DNA from: Archegozetes longisetosus | Lineage: Eukaryota > Arthropoda > Arachnida > Sarcoptiformes > Trhypochthoniidae | DNA: 64,000 nucleotides | Direction: 5' to 3' | Assembly (NCBI GenBank): GCA_018873245.2 | Contig: JAEMBT020000009.1 | Coordinates: 3,312,242 to 3,376,241, forward strand | In this document: piece after piece, positions 24,417-36,897 of the stretch | Layout: every line of letters begins with the position of its first letter | How positions within the stretch are numbered: position 1 is the first letter of the stretch | Position numbers and translations under genes: made by a program | The notes under the pieces: generated by a model | The model's input: the letters and a program-made list of their open reading frames with translations, nothing else | The model's database searches: none | What the model was told of the DNA's origin: nothing

Positions 24417-24542
24417 CAAGCCAAAACAGATATTAAATTAAAGCGTATGAAGGGTAGATTCAAAAAAAAGAATTTTTAAAAAATTCTGTTGGCTTTCGAT
24501 TCTACTCTTCATAAGCTCTAATTTAATACCTGTATTGGCTTG
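24417..24542. repeat. Foldback repeat, 126 bp
   Basis: The left arm (24,417-24,466) and right arm (24,491-24,542) are imperfect complements, both containing ATTAAATTA and GGTAGA/TCTACTC words, around a poly-A centre. It is a likely short MITE. Confidence 0.6.
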
Positions 24543-25184
24543 GTGGGCGATCATAAGATCATGTCAGATGTCATTATGTTTCTGGTTAGCTACTAAAACA
24601 AATTTTAGTAAAAATCGGAACCTCTACATTGGCTAGTTTTCAAGGTTAGAAACTGTTGTAGTTATCGTATTCAAATATGAAGGAAGGATAATATTTTTGA
24701 GCTCAGCTGATTTTAGCCTCATTTGATAGATTTCAATTCGCTGAGTTCAAATATATATACAACTTGGGATATCTCATTCTATTTTCGAGTTATAAGCCCT
24801 AAAATGCTAGAGACGGTAACTACCAATTGATGGGTAATAAGGCTAAACTCTTACATATATCTTTAGAAGGTCTCATCAAGTGGAGTTAGATCCTCACCAT
24901 GGAGGTAGCTGTTATATTAAAACAAAAGGTATTTTAATTTGTTTTGTAAACTTTCTATTTGTTATGAGAATGAAAGTAAAACTCTTATTTCGTTATGACT
25001 ATAAAAGGCTATGTTTAGTTCGCTTTAATTGTAAAAGTAAATTTATTGTTATGAGAATCTAATATTGGAATACTTAAATATCCCTTTATAGGAATAACAT
25101 TTCTTAAAATTATAACTCGAAAATATTCTTAAACATCTTTTTATTAATTAGTCAGAAAAGTATAAAAAGAGAGAGTAAGTAGAA
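24543..25184. other. No gene seen
   Basis: AT-rich DNA. The 60-codon frame at 24,880-25,062 has no recognisable domain. Confidence 0.4.
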
Positions 25185-25335
25185 TAATACATAAAGATTT
25201 AAAAGTGTCGCACAGAGTTTAAGTTCTCTCACACTCTCTTACTAACTCACTTAATTTCTACTCTATTAAGTGAGTTAGTAAGAGAGTGCGAGAGAACCTA
25301 GACTCTGTGCGACACTTTTAAATCTTTATGTATTA
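25185..25335. repeat. 151-bp hairpin element
   Basis: Two arms of about 69 bp, 25,185-25,253 and 25,267-25,335, are complementary except for a few positions, with a loop of about 12 nt. Each outer end is TAATACATAAAG or its complement. The near-identity of the arms points to a young foldback MITE or to selection for a hairpin RNA. Confidence 0.85.
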
Positions 25336-26613
25336 TCATTCAATTTATATTTTAATAAAGATTGTTAATTGTTAATGTCTGAATTGTTATTTCGCTATAT
25401 AAAAATCCACTCTCACAAAGCCTTTACATGGTTGTAGGAGTATAACCGAGTCAAAAAATAAGACCGTAAGTTTAGAGCGATGGCTGGTAAATCAATTGAT
25501 TTAGAACCCGAAGTTGGGTATCAATGGTCAACTCAATAAGCTGAACACATCAGTAGCCTACTTTTCATGTGAGTTCTGGCCTTTAACTCCAGAGATCGCC
25601 AGTCATCAAGCCTGGAATTGTTCCCAGTAATAATATTCGCTAAGGGAACGGGACAAGACTAACACCTCTCTAAGGGAATCGGTCCTATGATCCGGGCTTG
25701 TCTCCCCGACCAGGTAGGTTAAACTCTCCTTGAGAGGTATCTATCCGAGATAAATCACCGGGTAAACAATTTGATAGTTTTTTTTCTTAATATTTTATCT
25801 ACCCAGATAGCACTAACACAGATTATTTATTTTACTTTTTGCTTATTTCTTGTTTATAGTTTAGGTTTTAGTTGGCTAGACTTCGAAATGCTAGTTTCAA
25901 GAGGCCAATTTCAGAATAGTTAATCCTTGTTCGAGTTCCCTAATAACTGATTGCTGGGATGATTATCCCATTCTTCAAATTTCGGAATAGACCAGAAAAA
26001 AATTGAATTAATAATATTGAAAATTTAAGTGAACAAAAAAGCTTGAAGTACCTTTAAAACCTCCCTTCTTTCAAAAAAAAATCTGAATGAAATTTTACAA
26101 AATAGCAAAGCATTCCCTTATGAATAATATATGAGTATTTTTTATGATTCTGAAACTTACATTTGTGACCGAATCACCAAAAGGTATACACTAAGGCAAT
26201 ACATATAAGTTTTGATTTCAGCTAATTATTAAACTTTTAACTAATGGGAAAATATCATAGAGATAAGTCTTTGATAAGTGTTATTGAAATAGTTTTAAAA
26301 GTATAAAACCAAAGATAGTGACTTACATACTATACAAATGAGAGTGCTAACTCTCATTCATATCAAATCGTACTGAGGTCAAGTTAAAAGTTTGATAAGA
26401 TATGAAAAGTTGAATAAGTTTCTATATTCTTAATAATCTTAATTGGCTTTAATTCAAAAGTGATGTTCAATGCTTAAACTCGTAATCTAAAATATGTGGC
26501 ACAGTTTCAAGAGAGTAAACTTTCACATGCACTTGACTGATAAAATGAGATAAATTCCAATTTAAAAGTAATGAACTTATATTGGCTTTTACTATTTTAT
26601 ATTGAATTGTGCT
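25336..26613. other. Unassigned; 25,440-25,760 is less AT-rich
   Basis: No gene recognised. The 25,440-25,760 block is compositionally unlike its flanks, with CCCGACCAGG-like words, and may be a retroelement tail, but no family could be named. Confidence 0.3.
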
Positions 26614-27050
26614 CAGTGGCGAGCATGAGCCGGTTCGCATCGGTTCTTGAGAATCATTAGTTAAATTTTATAACAGTTTTAGAATCGGTTGTTAAAAGGT
26701 GTGTTGCGAACCGATATTATGAAATAAAAGTTTTAGAACTGTTATTGAAACGTAAAATAAATATTTTCTTACAAAACAGAACTTTTCCTACTTTTCTTTT
26801 AGATTGTTTTTCAATTCAAAGTGTTAAAAAACTGTAGATTTCCTTGGTTTTCTGCATTTTGACTGAAAGGATTGATCATTTAATGTAAGTTATTTTGGTT
26901 TTTGAAAGTTAGATGAAGAATCAAATTATTACTTTTTGATAATCTAATTGTTTACAGAAAAAAGTGTTCAAACAGTCGAATCAAATTTTATTTCGTTTTA
27001 TGTTTATCTTTTAGAGAACCGGTTGCGAAAATTTTGGCAGCTCACCACCG
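26614..27050. mobile_element. hAT-type MITE, 437 bp, 8-bp target duplication
   Basis: The left end CAGTGGCGAGC matches the complement of the right end (CGGTGGTGAGC) with two changes. Perfect 8-bp direct repeats ATTGTGCT flank it (26,606-26,613 and 27,051-27,058). Subterminal CCGGTTCGCA-like words are present on both sides. There is no coding capacity. Confidence 0.85.
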
Positions 27051-27711
27051 ATTGTGCTCTTTTTGTTAAAGTTTGTCGATGTCTTTTTGTCGATGTGTTA
27101 AAGTTTTAGCGATCAGGAGCACAACTTTACTTTGCCCCTGCAAAAGAAGGAATGATCTCTTAGGTTATTTCAGTCGACTTTATATACCCTGGTGTCTAGC
27201 ATTTTCCCATCGAAAACCTTCCATAATTTGTTCACAAACAGTCCAAAGTATTCGCAAACAGTTTTGTTACTTTGACCATCCAATGGTCAAAGCATTTAAA
27301 GTTCCTATTTGTTTATATCTATTATTTCTGTTACTTTGACCATTCAATAGTCAAAGTTTCTATTTGTTCATGCATTATAGTTCTGTTACTTTAACCATCT
27401 AATGGTCAAAGTATCTAGTTTTTATTTGTTTATATCTATTTGTTAAACTAAAGGTTATAATTTAATTTGTGTGCGTACGTGCGTGTATGTGTGTGTGTTT
27501 GATTGTATGTTTATTTCTATTTTTATTTTATTTTTGTTTTTTTTGACAATACTTAGTGATCACTTTAATATTTACGTAGTCAAGATTTTGAAAACTTTTA
27601 TAAAATTTAGTTTAGATCTATCTTATGGTAAAACAAAATAATGTACTTTCGCATTAATCGTTTTACTGATTAAGATTTCATAAATTATTTGCTTTTCATT
27701 GAACTCTGGAA
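27051..27711. other. No gene seen
   Basis: It holds a thrice-repeated ACTTTGACCATYCAATGGTCAAAG-like short palindrome (about 27,270-27,415) and a GT-rich run at 27,470-27,500. The 88-codon frame at 27,073 is a by-product. 27,545-27,690 matches 18,175-18,330. Confidence 0.4.
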
Positions 27712-27953
27712 TTTTTTAATAAATTGGGGTCGTGGATACCGAAACTAAGGAATAGCATCACTTTAAACAATACTTTTTTAACACTTTCTATAATAAATGT
27801 CATTCAATGTTTAGATAGCAATTAGCTGTTATTAGACAATTACAATTTAAACATTGAATTGCGTTTATTATGGAAGTCTTTAAAAAAGATTATTGTTTAA
27901 AGTGATACTATTCCTTAATTACGGTATCCACGACCCCAATTTATTAAAAGATT
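27712..27953. mobile_element. Foldback MITE with GGGGTCGTGGATACCG subtermini
   Basis: Arms of about 105 bp on each side are complementary with few mismatches (27,712-27,820 against 27,850-27,953). The AATAAATT/AATTTATT flanks continue the pairing, so the exact end cannot be fixed. Confidence 0.75.
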
Positions 27954-28789
27954 TCAGAACTTTTCTCAATTACTTATTTGATGAATTTAAGCTACTTATG
28001 TTAAAGTTCGATAAAAATTATAACACTTATAGAGATTTAAAGATAAGTTTCGCATTTTATGACTAATTATTAGAAATAATACATATCAAAATAATATAAA
28101 AAAATTATTTATTCAATCTTTCCCTTGTTTGGTTCAACTCTCATTGGCTTTTATTGCTTTTTAAGCGCACATTTGACATATGCTTTTTTGACGGATAATA
28201 CTAGTAGCAGTGTAATACTATACAATGCGACTACTAAGTTTACTAAACGTGAAATTTATCACATTTAGTGTATTTATTCTGATGAAAAGGTGAAAATCTG
28301 CTAATAATGACAGAAAACCGGGTATACCCAATATGAAATGATGTCTTTTTGAAATTAGCCATTATGAAGTATTGCTATTTTAAATTTATGTTCCCTTCGG
28401 GTATACTTCCGCGTGGTAGGTAGTGGACAACACAAAAGTTCTATTTTTGTGGCTAAAACTCGAATAATATTAACTTTGGAAAAATCTTCTAAATGGCTCT
28501 TGTATTTAGCATTGAAAGACCTTTTAAATGGTAAATCACACATCGAAATCGGTGTGGGCCCAGCGGTCCATAGAAAATTTCCTCTCTGTGAATAACTTTC
28601 TTGAATGCATAAATGAATAATTGGCATGCAATATAAACACTATAAAACATATTTGCATTATGATTTATATATGATTTTGAAGAGAAAATAATGTTTATAG
28701 TTAAAATATCTACAGCTTATGCTTGCATTTATAATCTATGTTTGTATTCCACTCAAGATAACTGAAAGTCAGCTAAAAGGCTGAAAAAT
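27954..28789. other. No gene seen; dispersed repeat
   Basis: 27,960-28,200 is paralogous to 19,340-19,590. About 28,205-28,370 recurs in reverse orientation at 37,310-37,480. The frames at 28,355-28,627 on either strand overlap each other and look accidental. Confidence 0.4.
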
Positions 28790-29110
28790 ATGAATCCTTA
28801 TGGGTTAAAAATTAAGAAATTTCATCCAAAGGAATTATTGCTTGAAAATTATCTTATCGAGAGTGCTGAAACTCATTCGTATAGAATTGGATAGTCTCTA
28901 TATCTAGTTGGATCAGTAAAAAGAAGTAAATTTTGTAATTTTATGTCTATATTAATCTTCATATAGTCCATCATAGGATTTATCATTTCAATACTATTGT
29001 CTAATGAAGGTTTAAATCTACTTAAATTAATCGGCGAATTTCATCACCTCATAAGCCTTGGAGTTCATATAAGTATCACTATAATCCTAATAATGCTTTT
29101 AGAATATCAG
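28790..29110 (+). pseudogene. Chemoreceptor-like N-terminal fragment
   Basis: The sequence matches the 5' part of the chemoreceptor-like pseudogene at 41,490-41,825: both contain LIESAETH and QIGSVKR-like stretches and an …HLISLGVHISITIIL / …HFINLRVHMNIAIIL segment. It has several stops and ends abruptly at about 29,110, where sequence of the ABC copy 3 third exon begins in the opposite orientation. Confidence 0.5.
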
Positions 29111-29111
29111 T

Positions 29112-30439
29112 TGACAAGCTTAACGATGTGTTGATCAAAGCTTAGCAATGAAGATGATTAAAACTTTCAACTATATTATGGATCTGTATTTTCATTGAAG
29201 TCAATTCGACCAATTTTTAACTCAATAAATAATAAAACATTTACTTTGAAACACGATAAAATTATGATTTTATAAAATAACATAAACACTTTTCAAAGTC
29301 AGCTAAATTTTTAATCGACTTAGTCGAATCAAAATTAAAGTGATCCAAAATATTGTTCCCCAATTCTGATCTTTAGAAATACTTTTCAACTTTTTGTCTT
29401 TAATTGGATCACAAGTCAAAGAACGCAGTTTATTGTTTACCTGATCTCTATCTGTTTTACAACTTGTATCCGTATTGTCATCAATCAGACAAAGTTTGAG
29501 AAATATTTTTTTTAAACTGATTTCATTGTATTTTTCCATAAGAACAGAAGGATTTTCTTCCACCAACATTTTTCCGTTTCTCGTGAATGCGACTCTATTT
29601 GCATGAGTCGCTTCTTCAACATATTGTGTAACAAATAGAATAGTCAATCCCTGCTCATATTTGTTACAAAGATATTTAAAAAATATGACTGGTTGTCATC
29701 AAATCTATCCCAACAGTTGGTTCGTCAGGAATTATAAGTTTTGATTCATTAAGCAAAGCGATTGCGAGTGAAACTATTCTTTGTTGACCTCCTAATAATT
29801 AACTTATAAATCTATTGCCTCCGGGAACACCAATGACTCCATCTAATTATTGTCTTCTGTTAAACAGAATCTCAGTTAGAAAGTTTTAATTTTGATTAAA
29901 TGAGTCTGTTCTCTAAAAAGCTGATTGAGGTCAATTATATAAAACCAGTCAGTTATATCGTACTAGTTGAAAACTATTAAATAAGGTGAAAGAAAATGAT
30001 TATTATCTAACTATTTATAAATAAGATACAGTTATCAAATTTGAGATTATGTTTTCGAGTGTTAAAAAATGTTGATTATTTAAGAAATCATAGTTCATAT
30101 ATTTCATTTCTTACCTTTCAGTGTAATTCTGCTTAAAAATCCGAAAGTTTTGACAAAATAATCGAAAGTTTGATTGACAGTGAATTATAGACATAGAGCA
30201 CATTTTTAAGGCATATAACTTATCAAACTATTAGCTAAACCCGGTTTATGGCCCAAAGCAGTAATCGAACCATTTTTAGGCTTAATTCTACCAAAAATTA
30301 GTCTTAGAAGTATAGTATTTCCACAACCACTCGGACCAAGAAGTGCATAGATATCATTTTGACTAATTTGTGTACTAATACTATTGAGTAGGACTTTATT
30401 ATATTTGAATGAAGCTTTATTTATTTCAATTGCATCCAT
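29112..30439 (-). pseudogene. ABC half-transporter, copy 3, truncated
   Basis: Exon 1 starts at the ATG at 30,439. Walker A reads GPSGCGNTI, with the essential Lys changed to Asn, and a stop replaces Gln shortly after SLISYMP near 30,211. Exon 2 (about 29,870-29,303) keeps Walker B-like and VTQYVEEA segments but its signature region is damaged. The end of exon 2 is deleted, and only about 90 bp of exon 3 remain at 29,112-29,201 with stops. All transmembrane helices of exon 3 are lost. It is dead by several independent lesions. Confidence 0.85.
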
Positions 30440-31050
30440 TTTACGAAGCTTAACAAAAATATTTATATACATAATCAATTCTTAGAAATGTAAGTTTCTT
30501 ATGGTAAAATGGTTCTGAGAACCTTCCTATAATAACAGTAATGTTTGTGTAACGCAATTTAATCTTTGGTTAATATATTTTGCACTATAAGTCTTCCAGT
30601 TGAAAAAACAAAATTTTAAAGATTTAAACTAGTATATGGCTTTTATACAGAAGTAGCTATACTTACCAATGTTAGAAGAAAAATGTTAGTGCCTGGTATC
30701 TGTATGTTTTAAAAATTAAGTCTTTTAAAAAAATTCCTTTGCGACAAAATAAGACAAAATGTCTTACGAATATAGAATAAATAATATTTTATTAGCTCTA
30801 ATAAGTGCTTAAGCTTGACTCTGAAAATCAACTTTGAGATATTGCGTGATTAGTAGTTAATTCTGTAAAATCTTTATGAAGTCGTTAAAGTTAACAACTA
30901 TCTGATTGCATATTTTTCAATCAATATTTCTAACTTATAGTTAATGTAAAGTTAAGGTTAAAGAAATGGTACTTAATGTTTTTATATAACTTTTTTTTAT
31001 TCATCCTTATATAATTTATATGTTAATTATATATTAACCATAATTAATGT
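30440..31050. other. Upstream flank of ABC copy 3
   Basis: No gene seen. It is paralogous to the upstream flanks of copies 1 and 2. Confidence 0.5.
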
Positions 31051-31054
31051 ATTA

Positions 31055-31475
31055 TGAAAAATCAATGGCAATTTTTTTGCGCCATTAGAAGCAACACACA
31101 TTTCTATTTCCTTTATTACAATTTTCACGAGAGATGCCGAGAGTTCGTGACTTATTCCGACTTACCAAACTCTGTTGATTTCTTCCTACTAGACAGAAAT
31201 ATCCTTTGGTTCCAACCTCTCAAGTATGTTTTTCATAATTGCCCATATATGCTCTAGCAAGATTTCTAGCAAGACAATGAAATTCTGCACATTTCATTAG
31301 TCTTTAATATTCTGGCCTACCAGAACCAATCTTCCGATCTATATCCGAATTATTAGTAACTTTGCTAATATTACTCTGAACAGTTCCTAAGGATATTTTC
31401 TTCATATTATAAGTCTTATTCGGATCTTTAATACCTCTTCCAATTAAGACGATTATTATTTTGTTCAGACATTTT
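31055..31475 (-). pseudogene. Tc1-like transposase N-terminal relic
   Basis: Minus-strand translation shows an HTH-like KISLGTVQSNISKVTN followed by RKIGSGRP, a combination typical of the DNA-binding part of Tc1 transposases, then a decayed stretch with several stops. No catalytic domain is recognisable. It resembles the N-terminus of the transposase at 1-840 (KISLGTISNVV). Confidence 0.6.
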
Positions 31476-31947
31476 CATTGAGTCGATAAATCTATTAAAA
31501 TACTAACGGTAAATATAAAAACGTGTTGTATATATCATAATAAAGTAAATTATCTATAGTTCAAACTATGATAAATTCACTATGCTAGGTTCAATAATAA
31601 CTGAAACGTCGAGAAATCTTTGGAACTTGTTGCGCCAATTTTTTGCCTTTAGGTTTATATTAAGCTCGATTTCGAAAATGTTATTTCTTCTATTTCTAAT
31701 CTGAGGATTGACCACAATTATGTAGTATTTTAGCATTTAAACCAATAAAACATTTACTCACATAAAAATTAGATGAATTTACAAACAATTCAATTGGATA
31801 ACATATCAAAAGTCAATTGAGAAAAGTTTAGTGGCATGTTAAATTTTTGTTCCAATTCAAACGATACACAAAATATATAAAATCAATTTCTATATAAAGC
31901 TGAACGATAGTTTAGCATAAAAGTTATAAAATCTGTCATTCAGACGA

Positions 31948-32481
31948 TTATTTTCGGCCCAAAATCGCATCTCTATGTGGAAAACGGCCGTATTTTTTGA
32001 TAGTATCGTAAAAATTTTTAGCCCAAAACAGATGCTCACTATCGCCTAAATCAGTAAATAATTCAACAGATCTTTTCTGAACGTCTAAGTTCTCTGAATG
32101 ATTAAAAGGTGAATAAATGTAACGTCGAACAATATTCGGCATATTTTTATCCCAACCCTTATCCACAACAATCCGGGCAACAGATAAGGCTTTATCATCT
32201 GTCATATAAGCTTCAGGTTTATTACGAAATATATTTCTTGGAACTTGATCTAAGAGTATAATCAGAGCTAGAGACCCATCAGGAGTTTCCATCCATTGGT
32301 CTAATTGTCCTTCTTTTGCCTTCTGGTAGTCATCGCCTAATGCTCTTCGAACTTGTTCATCATCTTCTTTACAACTGCCATACCAGAAAGATTTTGGTGA
32401 CAAGTAGTTACTGTCTTCTGGTGACCCGAACCAGAACTTTAAAACTTCTTTTATACGATTCGTAGACATAGTTCTTATCAT
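31948..32481 (-). CDS. DUF924-family protein, copy 2
   Basis: The 177-codon frame is almost identical to copy 1 over its first 115 residues and more diverged after that. LLDQVPRNIFR, PFNHSENL and KYGRFPHRDAILGR are kept. The AKKHHDT segment of copy 1 reads AKNFYDT here, so a conserved His is changed. A CAA-to-TAA change removes the last four residues of copy 1 (QLSE). Whether it is functional is uncertain; the frame being open argues for recent duplication or constraint. Biochemical role unknown. Confidence 0.72.
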   Translation of the reverse strand: MIRTMSTNRIKEVLKFWFGSPEDSNYLSPKSFWYGSCKEDDEQVRRALGDDYQKAKEGQLDQWMETPDGSLALIILLDQVPRNIFRNKPEAYMTDDKALSVARIVVDKGWDKNMPNIVRRYIYSPFNHSENLDVQKRSVELFTDLGDSEHLFWAKNFYDTIKKYGRFPHRDAILGRK

Positions 32482-32763
32482 TTACCAATATTAGTTTTAT
32501 GTCAGATTCAAAACTTGTTTTTGATCTGAAAATGTAATAAATGAAATGATTTTTAATATAAAAGCTTAGAAGTAGCTTTCTTGTTATGAATTTCTGAATT
32601 TTTAATTTCTTTTCTTTAATTTAAATTTCGCTGATTTTTAGTGAAATTTTATGCTATTTTTTAGTTGAGGTGTGATTAAATTGAAGTCCATGATTAAATT
32701 GAAATAAGTGATATCACTCTTTTGTTATTGTGTATGTAATATACAGCGGGAACAATGTCAGAG

Positions 32764-33053
32764 TATTCGTTCGCCAAGGTTTTAGGGAAAGTTCGATAAA
32801 ACTAAAACTCATGTTTATAAAAATCATCAAAATAGTTATCTAATAGAGCATATATTATTGAGTGATGACAGTAAAAATTACTTAAGTCTATTGTATAATT
32901 TAGGATTTATTTGAAAAAATGTCACATAACTGGTGGACAAAAGTAATTTTTGTAATTTATTGAAAGGCATTTGTTTTACATGAGATTTTTCGATGAGGTC
33001 AATTAATTTATCGAACTTTTTCTAAAATTTTAGTGAACGAATATTACTTTTGT
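32764..33053. mobile_element. Possible MITE in copy A
   Basis: Inverted words TATTCGTTCGCCAAGGTTTT (32,770 region) and the complement of TTAGTGAACGAATA (33,040 region) bracket about 290 bp that disturb the alignment with copy C. Arms are about 35 bp with several mismatches. Confidence 0.4.
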
Positions 33054-36000
33054 CTTCCAATTGACATAATTTATAGAGAATAGTTTCACAATATTTAAAT
33101 ATTCTCTCGGGTGAGAGCAAGAGGTGAACAAACTCGTGAAAAACAAAATCCAAGTTTAAAATATTGATCATGACCAACGGATCAGATCCAAAACTAACCT
33201 TAAATCAATTATTAACTGTAGCTAAACCTAATTTAACCCTTTTGGTTTATAAGAAAAAGTATTGTTTTTTACTTAAGTGGTTCGAGACTCATGTGAGCAT
33301 CCGTTTCATTGTCCTGAGTTTTGTTTAATGAACAAAAGCAAAGTAACATTTAAACTATATATTAAAGCCTAAATCTAGAGCTGATTTTATCAAAATTAGC
33401 ATTCTGCTGCCGAGATAGTATGCTTAGTTATTAAGGAGAAAATCTAAGATACAGTTTTCATAATAGAAGAAACTCTATGAGTGATTACGGTTACTATTTT
33501 GTTAAAATTCTAAATATTTCAACTTTATCGATTCGAGTTTTAATATATTCTCATTAATGTGTTTGAAAAGAAATGTGATTTTCCTAAACCTATTAATGAA
33601 TATGTAAGCCTAGAAAGTAATATTCAAGTAATAATTATATTTCTTAGGCACTAATCAAAATAGATTTATTCACCTCAATTGAAAAAATCTATTTGTCTTA
33701 ACTTAATAATCAATCCATAATTTTTTTCATAATTATTTTCTGAAAAATTCGTGAAATTTCAAACTTATTAATAAGTCAATAGGTATTTGAAACGAAGGTA
33801 TCCAAAATTCCTATTTTCAAAATATTATGAATCAAAATTACGGTAATGAGTCGAAAGTTTTCAAACCATATATGTTAAAATCTTTGCTTTCCTGTTCAAA
33901 TTTTAGCTTGATTCAATTAAGACAATAGTCAAACTGTACATTTAAGAGCATTTTAGCTCTTGTTTAAATTGAAATGTAACAGAAATAAGACTTAGAAACT
34001 TTAAACTAATTGTGTAACACAGTCTTTAACAGATATAAGTCCCATAAATTTACTTATCATACAAAATAATTCTAATTAGTCATTGTATCACTTTTTCATT
34101 TATTTATAAAGCATAGCTTTAATTAATTCGTAAAATATAACAACATTGAATGGAAATTCATTTGAATAAAATTTTGCTATTAAATAATATTACAACACAC
34201 TTTTCACAAAATATCGTTTAAAGTTGAAGATTAACCAAAGTTATATTTTATGAATGAATTAAAGCCATGCTTTAAAGGGGTAAACAATGATAGTATAAAT
34301 TTATTTTATGGTTAGCGAATTTATTAGATTTATATATGTGGTAAGGGCAGTATAAAATTTCTAACTTTGTCTCTGTAACCAAACGGTTCAAATACGATCT
34401 GAAAAGCTTCTGACTGTTCATTTATATCAAAAATATACAAAGCTTTTAGTAAAATAGCTTTAATAAGTGATACGAGCCATTAATTTTTCATTTAGAGTCT
34501 ATGTAATAAGCATATTGTGCTATATAGAGACTAGCGAAATCGTTCGCTTTTCAATTGTATTCAGAGCTATGAATAAACTGAAGGCTTGATAAATATCACT
34601 TTTATTATCATGACATTTAAAGTATATTTATTGCACATATCACGCTATTGATGCATAAAGAAATACTTAATAAATTCTATATCTTTTGCATAATTGTAAT
34701 AAAATTTAGGTTTTTCATAATAAAAACTTTTTAAAATGTTGTAAATTAATAATAGATGACAAAATTTTTAAGGATTAAAGTTTCAAATTTTTATAATTCA
34801 AAGCAGAAATAGCAAAAGATAAGCTTAAAATAATAGTTGACCGTAATTAAACTTATAACCTTCTAGTCTACAAGAGAAAAAATTGATAATGTAATTTAAA
34901 GGTTCGAAACTTATGAAAACATTTGTCTCAACTCAATCGGACTATGCACCATCTTTTTATCTTCTAAACTCATATATTGAATGCAATTTTTCTTTAATAT
35001 TACGCATCAATCACGTGCTACTTATGAATAAAGCTTGAAATAAGTCAAGTAAAAGTAAAGATTGTTCCGTAGTCACTATGCTTTACTTAAAAGCATGTTA
35101 AGTTTCAAAAAAGGTGTTTACAATAAAAGAGAGTTTTTATTTATAAAACGTATTTATTAACTAATTATTGTTTTGACCAAGAAAATAACTCCTCAAACTC
35201 TGTTAAGAGTTTTAGACAATGTGATTATAAGAGTTTGACCTTGTTTAGAAAATAGTGGACCACATTTTCAACACATGTTATAAAATATTAAATTTCTATT
35301 TCTAAATACTGTTACATTCAATTTAAATACCTAAAGGTTTGTTTCAAAATATCTAATTTAAAATCTATCAGTAATTTATTTGATATCAGATTAAAATATA
35401 AAAAACTTTAACTGCTTTATCTAAGCTTAGAAGATAAAAAGACACTGCATCAAAAAGTACCAGCTCTGATTATAGTAACCAAAACATATGAAACAAACTT
35501 AAAAAAAAGTCGTGAGATTATTACCTAATTGAGGCTTTTCATCGAAAAGAAGACAATATCAAGTTTACTCAATTTAATATGATAAAGGACATACAAGTGA
35601 TTATGACAACTATGTTTGGCAAAATTACCTAGAGCTTTCAACTTTTCAGATTGAGTTTCGAACAAATTTATCTCATGAACTGTATGCAAAATTTTGTGAT
35701 TATTTCAAACTTATCAATGAATAAATAGATCCTGAACGAAAATTTAAGTTTTAATTATCCTACGAAACTTTCATTTAGTACACTTTTAAGCAATAAAGTA
35801 AAACTAATTTATTCATATGTATTGATAATTGATTCAAATTGGATTAAGTTTTTTCTTATTAGTCGTATGTAAAATGTTTCCTAAATATGTTTTAAAAACT
35901 TTTTGTCTTATTAAAAATGTTTAGTATAAAATAAAAATGTACTTATAATTGATTTATACACAAAATCAAATTAAGTAAAGGAATTTCAAATTCATAACAA

Positions 36001-36757
36001 GTTAAAAGTTGTCATAAGGGAATTCAATTTTAAATAATTATTTTTCTCATAAAAATAATCAACAAATACTTACATAAATGATGAAATGACCGATATTTTT
36101 CAATACTTGATAAACTGTTTATCAGAATACAAACATATATTAATGTTACCTAAATTCAAGTCTATGTTTAGTGACAATTTTATGACGTATTGCTTAAAAA
36201 TAAGTTCGAACGTGAGACAAAAATAACGTGATTATCTATTTACTATACATCCGTCAAACAGTTAATAACTTTAGGCTAAGATAGGGTAGGTTAGAAGCAG
36301 TATAGAAATGTTTAGTATTTATGGAGGGATTTGAAGGTTAGATTAGGCGAGACTTGCGCTCAATCGATGTATAAATCTCTTATTATATATTTAGTTACTG
36401 TTATAGCGGTTGTATCTAGATAGAAAACTTTGTGAACGTGACAGACATTGAGCTAAAACTGGATTTCTATATACTTGAAAAGTGTGACTTTTTTGTCAAA
36501 AATATTATAATAATACGAGGAGTTAAATTCTATGAAAGCAGTTTTCCTTTATTTTTACGTTTACCTTTCCTACCTATAAGTACGTCGTTAAACTGTTAGA
36601 GTCCCCTTCACCAGTAAATCAAATTATTTTAATTTAATTTGTTTAATTAAAAGTATTTAATAATTTAATTTATTAGTGAAAGAGAACTATGATTGATATA
36701 TTTAGCGGTGTACTTGCATTATTTTAATAAATCTTAACAAATATAAAAAAGAATTGC

Positions 36758-36897
36758 AAATAATTTGACAATAAAATGTTAATTTCTTCAACTAAGATCA
36801 CAAGGATTTAATATTCTTATAAATTTAAACAATTATTTAAAGTCTTTGTGACTTTAGTTGAATAAATTAACATTTATTGTCAAATTATTAATAGTTA
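36758..36897. repeat. Foldback repeat, about 140 bp
   Basis: The left arm (36,758-36,818) and right arm (36,838-36,897) pair well; both carry AATAATTTGACAATAAA and TTCAACTAA words or their complements. Confidence 0.7.

Larger units (their letters stand above)
31600..36500. repeat. Duplicated host segment, copy A
   Basis: It aligns in blocks with copy C (19.2-23.5 kb) and copy B (43.16-44.3 and 61.65-63.6 kb). It contains DUF924 copy 2. Outside that gene nothing coding was recognised from 32,482 to 36,500. Good landmarks are 33,730-34,090, 34,600-34,780 and 36,040-36,480, the last with long identical runs in copy B. Confidence 0.7.

Noticed and set aside
24880-25062. 60-codon plus frame
   Set aside because: No domain, no homologous copy seen, and AT-rich codon content as in the surrounding non-coding DNA.
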